Positions 1 through 8,174 of a DNA stretch of 64,000 bases are shown here, one piece after another. Origin of the DNA: Spirochaetes bacterium GWE1_32_154 (GTDB lineage Bacteria; Spirochaetota; GWE2-31-10). Both the position numbers and the translations under genes were made by a program. The stretch's first letter is position 1, and each line of letters opens with the position of its first letter. Where the stretch lies: NCBI GenBank assembly GCA_001829315.1, contig MIAY01000025.1, forward strand, positions 124,928-188,927. The letters are read 5' to 3'. The notes beneath the pieces were generated by a model. It was not told where the DNA came from and did not search any database. It saw nothing but the letters and a program-made list of their open reading frames with translations.

Positions 1-161
1 TTATCATCAGTAAAATTTTTATTATGAATTAGAATTTCTTTTTCTTCCGGTTTATATAAACCGTGCACTTTTTTACTCATTTTACCGGTAAAAACAAGAA
101 GGAAGTCAGGTGCTTGCGGGTACAAACTTACGAGTTTTTCTTTAACCTGTTCTATATTCAT
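1..161 (-). CDS. N-terminal part of a hypothetical protein, truncated by window edge (MNIEQVKEKLVSLYPQAPDFLLVFTGKMSKKVHGLYKPEEKEILIHNKNFTDDN...)
   Basis: Open reading frame on the minus strand from ATG at 161 to the window edge with no stop; GGAG-like SD upstream (cggagatactaATG). Not in the ORF track because it lacks a stop. Confidence 0.6.
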   Translation of the reverse strand, partial: MNIEQVKEKLVSLYPQAPDFLLVFTGKMSKKVHGLYKPEEKEILIHNKNFTDD

Positions 162-276
162 TAGTATCTCCGATATTGAAATTATTTGATATTTAATAGT
201 GAAAAAAATTGGAAAGTAATGTATAGTATTAATAGTGATGATTGTCAATTTTATATATTACACAAGATGGAGCGTT

Positions 277-2832
277 ATGAGAATATCTTTATTTTTTTGT
301 GTATCTTTTATAATTTTTTCGTGTAATTTCAGTAATGAATTAGGTTTTTATTTAAGTAATGAAGCACCGGTAATTTCCGGTTCTATCTATACTAATACAA
401 CAAAACCGCAATGGCAATGGAACGCTCTTCCCGGTGCCGTGAAATACCGGTTTAGAATTGATAAGTCAGAATGGATTGAACAGACTGCATTGTTGTATGT
501 CTCACCAAAAGAATTAAAAGAAGGTACACATACTGTAGAGCTTCAGGCATACAATAAAGGGAAATGGACCAGTCCGTCATTTTATACCACAATAGTCGAT
601 TTAACATATCCAGCAATACATCCCGGCAGTTCTCTCTATACAGGTTTGGATAGTGTTGATTTAAAAGCAAATTCGTATGATGAGTTGTCAGGAGTTGGCA
701 CGATTGCATGGCGTGTTAATCCTGCATCAGCAGTTTTATCAGCCCCCGGTTCGCTTGAAACAACATTGAAACTTTTTGAGTATGGTGAATATACTGTAAC
801 ACTTCGGGTTACCGATAAAGCGGGGAACGGTAGTGAAAGTTCATTAATAATTTCATATTTCCCTCAAAAAACGTTGTATGTCGCAGCTGATTCAACGAGT
901 GTAAATCCTACCGGCGAAATAGCAGAGCCATATAAAACAATTTCCCAGGCATTAGCAGTTATTTCTGATAAGGCCGGGTTGGGGTATTTAATTAAAGTTT
1001 CTCAAGGTGATTATTTTGAAAAAATAACCATTAATGCATCCAATATTACGATTGAAGGCAGCTTTGAAAATGTCACAACGATTACTTCATCTTCAAATTC
1101 TCAGGGAAGCATCGATAATCCAAATGCAACGGTTACAATTCAAAACGTTCATAATGTGTCAGTCAGAGGTTTTACAATAATCGCCCCTGATTCTTCCGGT
1201 TCTATGTATTCGAGTGCTATTTTTGCGTCACAATCTGTAGCAGATATACAAAGATGCAGAATATCAGGTTTCAACGGGCAATTCAGTTCGGCAGTAACAA
1301 TAAGCGGAGAAAGTAAAATATCTATTTTCAATAACCTGATTAATGGCGGTGACGGCGTACGAATATCAAGGGGTATTTTTATAACTCCGAAAACATCCAA
1401 TTCTCAACTCATTGCTAATAATACTATTTGCATCGGTACAGGGAAAATGTCTGCATTCGGTGTTCATAGTATGTCTGATCTGCCGGTTTTTATTTACAAT
1501 ACAATTATTGGTGTCGCAGATGGTTTTGATTATACCCTTGTTCAATCTGTTGCGGTAGAGGGCGCTGCTCTTTCATACTATAATGCTATCGGCATACAAA
1601 ATAAAATGCAATTTGTTCCTTATGTTAATGACACATACAGTATTTACAGTCCGGTTTTTTTGTTGCCTGACGGTCTGCCGGCTGGCGGGGAAATTGAGAG
1701 CATAATTAGAAAATGGGGTGTTGATATAAATGTTGTCTTTAACGGCTTGTTTTCCACTGATTTTTTTGGTAACCCGAGAACTTCTGAAAATGGTTTTGGA
1801 TATAGCGTTGGTGCTGTAGAATATGATACAGCTGACCCGGTTCAATGGGGAAGTTTTTCTGAAATACCAATAGTGTTTACTTCGTTTAATTTTTTTAATT
1901 CTATAAACAATCAAAATTATGGTGCGGGACTGCAAAAAGATGGTCGTTTTGCACTGTATGAAAAAGACACTACCGGCAATCAATTTGTATTGGATTATAT
2001 AAGTAGTGATGTTTCATATTCAAATGGAAATTCCGGTCAATTTGATTTTGAAGTAACTTACAGCGGTATGGGCAGTTATAAAGTTCTTGATGCAAGCAGT
2101 GATACAGCACGTTTGTCTGTTGTATATGAAGATACTATCGGATGGCAAGCGCTATCTTTACCCGATTGTGATATTTCAAAAGAATCGGGACTTGGTTTTA
2201 AAACCGTAGGGGATTATAGAGCCGTATTTATTTATCAAAATAACGATGACAGATTGGTTAGTTTGTTATATAACAACGGAGAACTTGTTTTTCTCGATTT
2301 TCCGTTTAAAGAAAAAGGTACATATACCGATATATCGCTTGTTAAAGATAGTATGGGGAAATTGTTTTTTGGATGTTACCATGCAGAATCGAAACAATTT
2401 ATTTCAGCAGTTTTCAGTGGCTGGAAATGGAGTGTTCTTAATACATCCGGTATCTTACCTTTTTCAAAAAAAGCATCTGATTTGACACTCAGTTTAAAAT
2501 GTGATGGAAAAAATCTTTATTGTATCAATTCATTTGATAATAAAACTAATTTATATCGATACAATTCAAATGAAGACAGATGGGTTACATTATCAACTAT
2601 TGCAGAATATGGCGATGTCAATTTAGATGTATATCGCGGAACACCGGTTTTTTCAATCAATACTAAAACGGCAAAACCAAAAATGTATTATTATAATGGT
2701 TATTTTAGCAGTTATATTACTGATTTATCGGTAATTTGTGTGAAATCGGTTTTGTTTAATGATTCCAACAATATTTTTGTTGGAATTCAGGAAAAAACTG
2801 ATAGCTTTATCAAAATATATAAGATTGAATAA
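277..2832 (+). CDS. Lipoprotein with Ig-like N-terminus and right-handed beta-helix (DUF1565/pectate-lyase-like) region
   Basis: Start at 277 (MRISLFFCVSFIIFSCN, lipobox) preferred over 235; 'KTLYVAADSTSVNPTGEIAEPYKTISQAL...' is typical of the beta-helix family entry motif. Confidence 0.7.
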   Translation: MRISLFFCVSFIIFSCNFSNELGFYLSNEAPVISGSIYTNTTKPQWQWNALPGAVKYRFRIDKSEWIEQTALLYVSPKELKEGTHTVELQAYNKGKWTSPSFYTTIVDLTYPAIHPGSSLYTGLDSVDLKANSYDELSGVGTIAWRVNPASAVLSAPGSLETTLKLFEYGEYTVTLRVTDKAGNGSESSLIISYFPQKTLYVAADSTSVNPTGEIAEPYKTISQALAVISDKAGLGYLIKVSQGDYFEKITINASNITIEGSFENVTTITSSSNSQGSIDNPNATVTIQNVHNVSVRGFTIIAPDSSGSMYSSAIFASQSVADIQRCRISGFNGQFSSAVTISGESKISIFNNLINGGDGVRISRGIFITPKTSNSQLIANNTICIGTGKMSAFGVHSMSDLPVFIYNTIIGVADGFDYTLVQSVAVEGAALSYYNAIGIQNKMQFVPYVNDTYSIYSPVFLLPDGLPAGGEIESIIRKWGVDINVVFNGLFSTDFFGNPRTSENGFGYSVGAVEYDTADPVQWGSFSEIPIVFTSFNFFNSINNQNYGAGLQKDGRFALYEKDTTGNQFVLDYISSDVSYSNGNSGQFDFEVTYSGMGSYKVLDASSDTARLSVVYEDTIGWQALSLPDCDISKESGLGFKTVGDYRAVFIYQNNDDRLVSLLYNNGELVFLDFPFKEKGTYTDISLVKDSMGKLFFGCYHAESKQFISAVFSGWKWSVLNTSGILPFSKKASDLTLSLKCDGKNLYCINSFDNKTNLYRYNSNEDRWVTLSTIAEYGDVNLDVYRGTPVFSINTKTAKPKMYYYNGYFSSYITDLSVICVKSVLFNDSNNIFVGIQEKTDSFIKIYKIE

Positions 2833-2850
2833 TATAAACGGGGTTAATGA

Positions 2851-3810
2851 ATGGATAAGGAAAAGATAGATACTCAAATTGAGTATCTGATTAATAGAAT
2901 TAAGAAAAATGAGAAGTTACTCCGTAAATGGCGTGCTAAAGAAAATATAACCTGTTACCGGATATATGATAAAGATATACCGGAAATACCTTTGGTTATT
3001 GATATTTATAATGATTATATTCACGCTGCCGATTACCGGACTTTTAAAGTTGAGAATGAAGATGCCCGTGAAAAATGGTTAAAAAAACTATTAGTTGAAG
3101 CCGGTAAGGTTCTTAATATTCCTGAAAAAAATATATACTTTAAGTTTCGTAAAAGACAGAAAGGTTTATCGCAATATGAAAAATTTGATAAACGCTCAAA
3201 AACAATAACAGTGACAGAATCAGATTTGCAGTTTGAAGTTAATTTGTCCGATTATCTTGATACCGGTTTGTTTTTAGATCATCGAATTACAAGAGGACTT
3301 GTTCGTAACGAATGTAAAGATGCAAGAGTTCTAAACCTTTTTGCGTATACAGGCAGTTTTACAGTGTATAGCGTAGCCGGAGGGGCAGCTAAAACAGTTA
3401 CCATTGATATGTCAAATACATATATTGAGTGGGCAATGCGAAATCTTAAATTAAACGATTTGTATTCTAAAAAACATACATTTATCAGAGAAGATGTAAG
3501 CAAAGCTGTTGATTTTCTAAAAGAGGATAATCAGTTATTTGATATTATTATTTTAGATCCTCCGACTTTTTCAAACAGTAAACGAATGGAAGGTGTTTTT
3601 GATGTTCAACTTGATCACGTAGAGCTAATAAATAAATTATTAAAATTACTGGATGATAACGGGGTGATTTATTTCTCAACAAATTTCACAAAATTTAAAA
3701 TAGAATCAGAGAGTATTAAAGCATTCAAAATTGAAGATATAACAGAAAAAACCATTCCGCCTGATTTTAGAAATAAAAAAATACATAAATGTTATAAAAT
3801 TTTTAAATAA
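2851..3810 (+). CDS. Class I SAM-dependent rRNA methyltransferase, RlmK (C-terminal half of RlmKL)-like
   Basis: 'VRKRQKG..QYEK', 'NLSDYLDTGLFLDHR', 'NLFAYTGSFTVYSVAGGA', 'DPPTFSNSKRM' motifs. Confidence 0.85.
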   Translation: MDKEKIDTQIEYLINRIKKNEKLLRKWRAKENITCYRIYDKDIPEIPLVIDIYNDYIHAADYRTFKVENEDAREKWLKKLLVEAGKVLNIPEKNIYFKFRKRQKGLSQYEKFDKRSKTITVTESDLQFEVNLSDYLDTGLFLDHRITRGLVRNECKDARVLNLFAYTGSFTVYSVAGGAAKTVTIDMSNTYIEWAMRNLKLNDLYSKKHTFIREDVSKAVDFLKEDNQLFDIIILDPPTFSNSKRMEGVFDVQLDHVELINKLLKLLDDNGVIYFSTNFTKFKIESESIKAFKIEDITEKTIPPDFRNKKIHKCYKIFK

Positions 3811-3831
3811 TAAAAAAAGAGGAGTTTCTAA

Positions 3832-4560
3832 ATGGCCGATTTAAAAACCATTGCAAAGTCAAATGTAACAATGTTATCTTCAAATCAATATCCCGGAAGA
3901 GGTATCATTCAAGGGTTAACCCCGGATGGTAAAAACCTTGTACAAGTGTATTTTATTATGGGGCGAAGTGAAAACTCGAGAAATCGTATTTTTATCGAAG
4001 AACAGGGTTTTGTACGGACTCATCCTCATGATGCTGCAAAAATGAAAGATCCTTCATTAATTATTTATTATCCCGTGCGATTTTTCAATAACATTCATGT
4101 CGTTTCAAATGGTGATCAGACAGACACAGTGTATGAAGGCTTAAAAAATGGCACATCATTTGAAAATTCATTGAAAACCAGAGAATTTGAGCCTGATAGT
4201 CCTAATTATACTCCAAGAATTACCGGTTTAATTGATTTAGATGATAAACAATGTGCATATAAATTCTCAGTGATTCGATCATCGTTTAATAACCCTGAAA
4301 TCTGTGAGCGTTTTTCTTTTGTATATGAAAAGCCAATTGCCGGTTTTGGTCATTGTGTTCACACGTATGATGGTGATGGCGATCCGTTACCTTCATTTTC
4401 TAAAATACCGTATATAATTCCTTTGGATAATGATATTTCAGTTACGATGAATACTGTATGGGGTTGTTTGAATAAAGATAATAGAGTTTCTTTGCTTGTG
4501 AAATTTATTGAAACTGCAAGTAAAAAAGTGGATATAAAAATTATTAATGCAAATACATAA
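3832..4560 (+). CDS. IMP cyclohydrolase, PurO-like (archaeal-type family)
   Basis: 'SSNQYPGRGIIQGLTPDGKNLVQVYFIMGRSENSRNR' N-terminus and overall 242-aa length match the PurO-like family by recall. Confidence 0.75.
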   Translation: MADLKTIAKSNVTMLSSNQYPGRGIIQGLTPDGKNLVQVYFIMGRSENSRNRIFIEEQGFVRTHPHDAAKMKDPSLIIYYPVRFFNNIHVVSNGDQTDTVYEGLKNGTSFENSLKTREFEPDSPNYTPRITGLIDLDDKQCAYKFSVIRSSFNNPEICERFSFVYEKPIAGFGHCVHTYDGDGDPLPSFSKIPYIIPLDNDISVTMNTVWGCLNKDNRVSLLVKFIETASKKVDIKIINANT

Positions 4561-4566
4561 ATGTAT

Positions 4567-4601
4567 GGGCGCCTCTAAAAATCAGGATTTTAGCGGAGCC
4601 C
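4567..4601. repeat. Imperfect hairpin downstream of the purO-like gene
   Basis: GGGCGCCTCTAAAA/TTTTAGCGGAGCCC pair with two mismatches; no U-tract directly after. Confidence 0.4.
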
Positions 4602-4627
4602 TATGCAATATTAAGAATATTTTTGCA

Positions 4628-4655
4628 TTGACTGAAAAATTATAAGTGCTATAAT
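4628..4655 (+). promoter_or_regulatory. Predicted sigma70-type promoter for the GGDEF gene
   Basis: TTGACT-16 bp-TATAAT, -10 box ending 6 bp before the ATG at 4662. Confidence 0.6.
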
Positions 4656-4661
4656 CCATGA

Positions 4662-5771
4662 ATGTTAAATAAGTTTAAAAAGATTGTTATTGGTGATAAT
4701 GCTCATAAATTCGAAGAATGTGTTTTTCTCTTTATTTCATTTATGAGTGGTTTAGTTTCACTGATTTTTGTAATTCCATTAAATCTCATCCAGAAATATC
4801 CTTTAATTCATAGTCTTTTTGTTATTGTGTTTATTCTATTCTCTTTTATATTCTGGTCTATTGCGAGATTTAAACGGATTTTCTTTATGTTTTCATTTGT
4901 TTTAACAGTAAATATATCGTTATCTTTCATTTATATATATAATGCAGGAATTAAAGGATCAATTCCATATTTTCTCTGTCAGATATTTTTATTTACTATA
5001 ATACTTTTGAGAGGGAATAAAAGAAGAGTAATGGTCCTTATTCAAATAATTTCTCTTATGATACTTTTTTCAATTGACATTATAAAACCTGAGTGGATTA
5101 TACAATATCCTGATGAAATGCAAAATTATTTTGATCATATTACTTCAATTGGTCTTGTTTTTCTTATATCCGCTATACTTATTTGGCAGTTAGTCGCTAC
5201 TTTTGATATAGAAAGACGAAGTATTAAGGAAGAACTGGCTGTTGAGTCAAAAAAAGCTGTTATAGATTCATTAACGGGCCTATTTAACAGGCGTTATCTC
5301 GATGATTTTATTAAACATCTTAAAAACAGACTTGAGTATAGTTCTTTTAGCTATTCAGTTATTATGGGAGATATTGATTTATTTAAACAAATTAATGATA
5401 CATACGGGCATCAAGCCGGGGATCAGGTATTAACAAAAGTTTCTGAAATTATGCAATTGCAACTGAGAAAAACTGACGTTGTTGGTAGATATGGCGGGGA
5501 GGAATTTCTTTTTATATTACCTGAGACACAAGTCTTAAATGCATTATTACTTGCAGAAAAAATCAGAAAATCTATTATGGAATTTAGATGGGATTTAATA
5601 ATTCCTGATTTACAGGTTACAATGAGCTTCGGTATTGCCGGTTATTCACATATAACCGACGGAATAATAACAAAGAAATTTATGCCCCATGAACTTATCT
5701 GTAAGGCGGATAGTGATTTGTATATTGCAAAAGAAAATGGCAGAAATCAATCTTTTTTATCTGATTCCTGA
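4662..5771 (+). CDS. Membrane diguanylate cyclase (GGDEF)
   Basis: N-terminal hydrophobic helices; 'DSLTGLFNRRYLDDF', 'GDIDLFKQINDTYGHQAGDQVL', 'GRYGGEEF'. Confidence 0.93.
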   Translation: MLNKFKKIVIGDNAHKFEECVFLFISFMSGLVSLIFVIPLNLIQKYPLIHSLFVIVFILFSFIFWSIARFKRIFFMFSFVLTVNISLSFIYIYNAGIKGSIPYFLCQIFLFTIILLRGNKRRVMVLIQIISLMILFSIDIIKPEWIIQYPDEMQNYFDHITSIGLVFLISAILIWQLVATFDIERRSIKEELAVESKKAVIDSLTGLFNRRYLDDFIKHLKNRLEYSSFSYSVIMGDIDLFKQINDTYGHQAGDQVLTKVSEIMQLQLRKTDVVGRYGGEEFLFILPETQVLNALLLAEKIRKSIMEFRWDLIIPDLQVTMSFGIAGYSHITDGIITKKFMPHELICKADSDLYIAKENGRNQSFLSDS

Positions 5772-5788
5772 TTTTTGCAAGAGCCTCA
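5771..5788. repeat. Half copy of the palindromic intergenic repeat
   Basis: ATTTTTGCAAGAGCCTCA overlapping the TGA stop of the GGDEF gene. Confidence 0.65.
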
Positions 5789-5819
5789 CTAAATTAAATA
5801 TAAAAATAAAGATGGTTAT

Positions 5820-6680
5820 ATGAAAATGTATAAAATTGTGTGTATGCTGGTTATCATTATGTTTTACTCATGCTCTACGGGAAGTGAAGACAATAAACAG
5901 GAAGATATTTTCAATCCTTCAACTGTAGAAGGTGTTCTAAGGGAAGTAACCGGTGAGTGGACTGACAGGATTTATGATTATACAATACCCGGTCAATATT
6001 CAGATATACAATCAAGAAGGATTACAGTTGTACTTCCGCCTGATTATAATAAAGCAACTGAATATGATGCTATTTATATGCATGACGGTCAGAATCTTTT
6101 TAATTATGACCAGTATGGTCATGGTGGCTGGCAGGCTGATACTACTATCAACACTCTTGTTAAAGAAACGAGTATTAATCCGCTTCTTCTGGTTTGTATA
6201 CCCAATGCAGGTTCAAAAAGAGAATATGAATATACTGATGAAAAAACCGGAGCGCCTCATTACATGGATTATATTGTAAAAAGAATAATCCCGGTTATAG
6301 AACATAATTTTTCAGTAAAGAAAAACCGTGAGGGCAGAATAATCGGTGGTTCATCATACGGCGGGGTTATTTCATTGTATGCCGGCTGGCAATATAGTTC
6401 TGTATTTTCAAAAGTTATCGCAATGTCACCGAGTTTACACAAGCAATGGATTGTCAATAAAACCCTTACAGAGGTTAAACCGGATATTAAACTGTATATA
6501 GATACAGGTAATTTAGAGGATCCTGACAATTACACCAATAATTTTAATATTGCCTTACAACAAATCGGGTTTATTACAGACACTAACTTAAAATATGTGT
6601 ATGGTAGCGGGCAAGATCATAATGAAAGAGCATGGAGAGCAAGACTCCCTGAAGCTTTGAAGTTTATGGTAGCAAAATGA
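5820..6680 (+). CDS. Lipoprotein alpha/beta-hydrolase, esterase (Esterase D-like) family
   Basis: Lipobox 'MFYSC'; 'YDAIYMHDGQNLF', 'IIGGSSYGGVISLYAGW' (GxSxGG nucleophile), C-terminal HN. Confidence 0.8.
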   Translation: MKMYKIVCMLVIIMFYSCSTGSEDNKQEDIFNPSTVEGVLREVTGEWTDRIYDYTIPGQYSDIQSRRITVVLPPDYNKATEYDAIYMHDGQNLFNYDQYGHGGWQADTTINTLVKETSINPLLLVCIPNAGSKREYEYTDEKTGAPHYMDYIVKRIIPVIEHNFSVKKNREGRIIGGSSYGGVISLYAGWQYSSVFSKVIAMSPSLHKQWIVNKTLTEVKPDIKLYIDTGNLEDPDNYTNNFNIALQQIGFITDTNLKYVYGSGQDHNERAWRARLPEALKFMVAK

Positions 6681-6712
6681 TTCAGTTTCATTTCGCGGTT
6701 AATTATTCTTAG

Positions 6713-6737
6713 AAACAGTGTGAAAACTGTTTTTTTT
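6713..6737 (+). terminator. Rho-independent terminator
   Basis: AAACAGT-GTGAAA-ACTGTTT followed by a T-run. Confidence 0.7.
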
Positions 6738-6816
6738 CCACAAGCTTATTAGTTGATGTTTATGAGTTTATAAATACCGGTCAATAGTTAATTTCCTTGT
6801 AATATAAAAAAATATA

Positions 6817-6845
6817 TTGACACATTGTTGTTTTTTTTCTATTTT
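6817..6845 (+). promoter_or_regulatory. Predicted sigma70-type promoter
   Basis: TTGACA-17 bp-TATTTT upstream of the 6877 lipoprotein. Confidence 0.5.
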
Positions 6846-6876
6846 TAGACAAAATATATTGTTTTAGGAGAAAAGA

Positions 6877-7278
6877 ATGAACAAGATTATTGCTGGTATT
6901 ATGCTTATCGCTACTTTAGCTATTTTCGCAGGATGTGCTGTTAATGAAACTACAGGGTCAATTACTGTTGTAAATTCTTCTGACAAAGATGCATTAAATG
7001 TAAAAGTTGGTGATGTTTTTATTGGAACAGTTTTAAAAGGTCAAATAACTACAGTTTATTTTTATACTGCAAAAGATGCTTCTGCAGTAGCTGCAGACGG
7101 ATTTGAGGTACCAACTGCACTGGTTAAACTTGACGGAACAGTTGATTTAAAACTTAATTTTGGATATCAAATGGGGCTTGCTTTAAATGATGGAAAATAT
7201 CAATTCAGTGTTTATGGTCGAAAAATGGGAACTGATTATAAAGACTTAACAGATAGTGATTACGTTAGTATGAAATAA
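6877..7278 (+). CDS. Small hypothetical lipoprotein
   Basis: AGGAG RBS; 'MNKIIAGIMLIATLAIFAGCAV' lipoprotein signal. Confidence 0.7.
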   Translation: MNKIIAGIMLIATLAIFAGCAVNETTGSITVVNSSDKDALNVKVGDVFIGTVLKGQITTVYFYTAKDASAVAADGFEVPTALVKLDGTVDLKLNFGYQMGLALNDGKYQFSVYGRKMGTDYKDLTDSDYVSMK

Positions 7279-7305
7279 TTGAAAATTAATTCACGTTAGT
7301 ATAGT

Positions 7306-7336
7306 GAGCACCGTTTTTTCGGGGCTCTTTTTTTTA
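7306..7336 (+). terminator. Rho-independent terminator running directly into a repeat half-copy
   Basis: GAGCACCG-TTTTTT-CGGGGCTC then TTTTTTTT. Confidence 0.7.
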
Positions 7337-7359
7337 TCTCGAATTTTTGCAAGAACCTC
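7336..7359. repeat. Half copy of the palindromic intergenic repeat
   Basis: ATCTCGAATTTTTGCAAGAACCTC, same motif as the 48738 and 57394 copies. Confidence 0.7.
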
Positions 7360-7438
7360 TATAAAATTCAATTACCTTTTATTGTAAAATGTGTTATTAT
7401 TTTTGTTTTGTGATATTATATGATTGCGGGGTAAGTAG

Positions 7439-8170
7439 TTGGAAAATAAAAAGAAAAAGCTTAATTTCATTTTAATGTTCAGATTGATGATTGTTTTAAC
7501 ATGGATTGTAATATTTTATTTTCCGATGTTATTTGTTCCGTTTAGCTTGCATTTTCCTTTTTTCTATCAGATTGCTATCCGTTTTTTTTTATGGGCAACA
7601 AAAGTAAAGATAACCGATTTAAGTACCTTTGATATTAATGCTAAATGCCCGGCTATTTTTGCATCAAATCATAAATGTTTTGCTGATCCGGTATTTATTG
7701 CACGATTTATAATGAAGAAATTTTCATTTAGCATGTCAAGTCATGTGATGGACATGATTCCGCCGTTTAGATTGATTGCCTGGAAAATGAGATTTATCGG
7801 CATCAATAAAAAGAATTTTAATTCCATTTTACGATCATTTGATCAGATAAAAAAATCGGTTAATACAGGTTCATCGGTTATTTATTTTCCTGAAGGGTAT
7901 TATACAATAGACAAACCGGTTGGAGAAATGCGCGGCGGTATTGCAAAAATTGCAAAACTCACCGGAGTCGGCATTATTCCGATTGCAATTTACGGTATTA
8001 ACCAGGATTTTATATATGAAGAAAAATTAGAGTGGAAACAGGTATATTTAAAAGCCGGAGAGATGATAAAGTTTGAAGAATATCCTGACGAAAGATCGTT
8101 TGTACACGAGTTGACTTTAAGGATAGAAAAACTGTACATGGAAATCGAGTCAACTGTTTCTACCCGGTAA
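7439..8170 (+). CDS. 1-acyl-sn-glycerol-3-phosphate acyltransferase family (PlsC-like)
   Basis: 'ASNHKCFADP' (HX4D) and 'VIYFPEGYYT' motifs; TTG start with GGGG RBS. Confidence 0.85.
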   Translation: MENKKKKLNFILMFRLMIVLTWIVIFYFPMLFVPFSLHFPFFYQIAIRFFLWATKVKITDLSTFDINAKCPAIFASNHKCFADPVFIARFIMKKFSFSMSSHVMDMIPPFRLIAWKMRFIGINKKNFNSILRSFDQIKKSVNTGSSVIYFPEGYYTIDKPVGEMRGGIAKIAKLTGVGIIPIAIYGINQDFIYEEKLEWKQVYLKAGEMIKFEEYPDERSFVHELTLRIEKLYMEIESTVSTR

Positions 8171-8174
8171 ATTT

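Noticed and set aside
1573-1983. 136-aa minus-strand ORF antisense to the beta-helix lipoprotein
   Set aside because: Low-complexity, antisense to a well-supported gene; same reasoning for other antisense ORFs (e.g. 12217-12666, 33749-34195, 35697-36320, 42193-42594, 29058-29465, 30074-30487).
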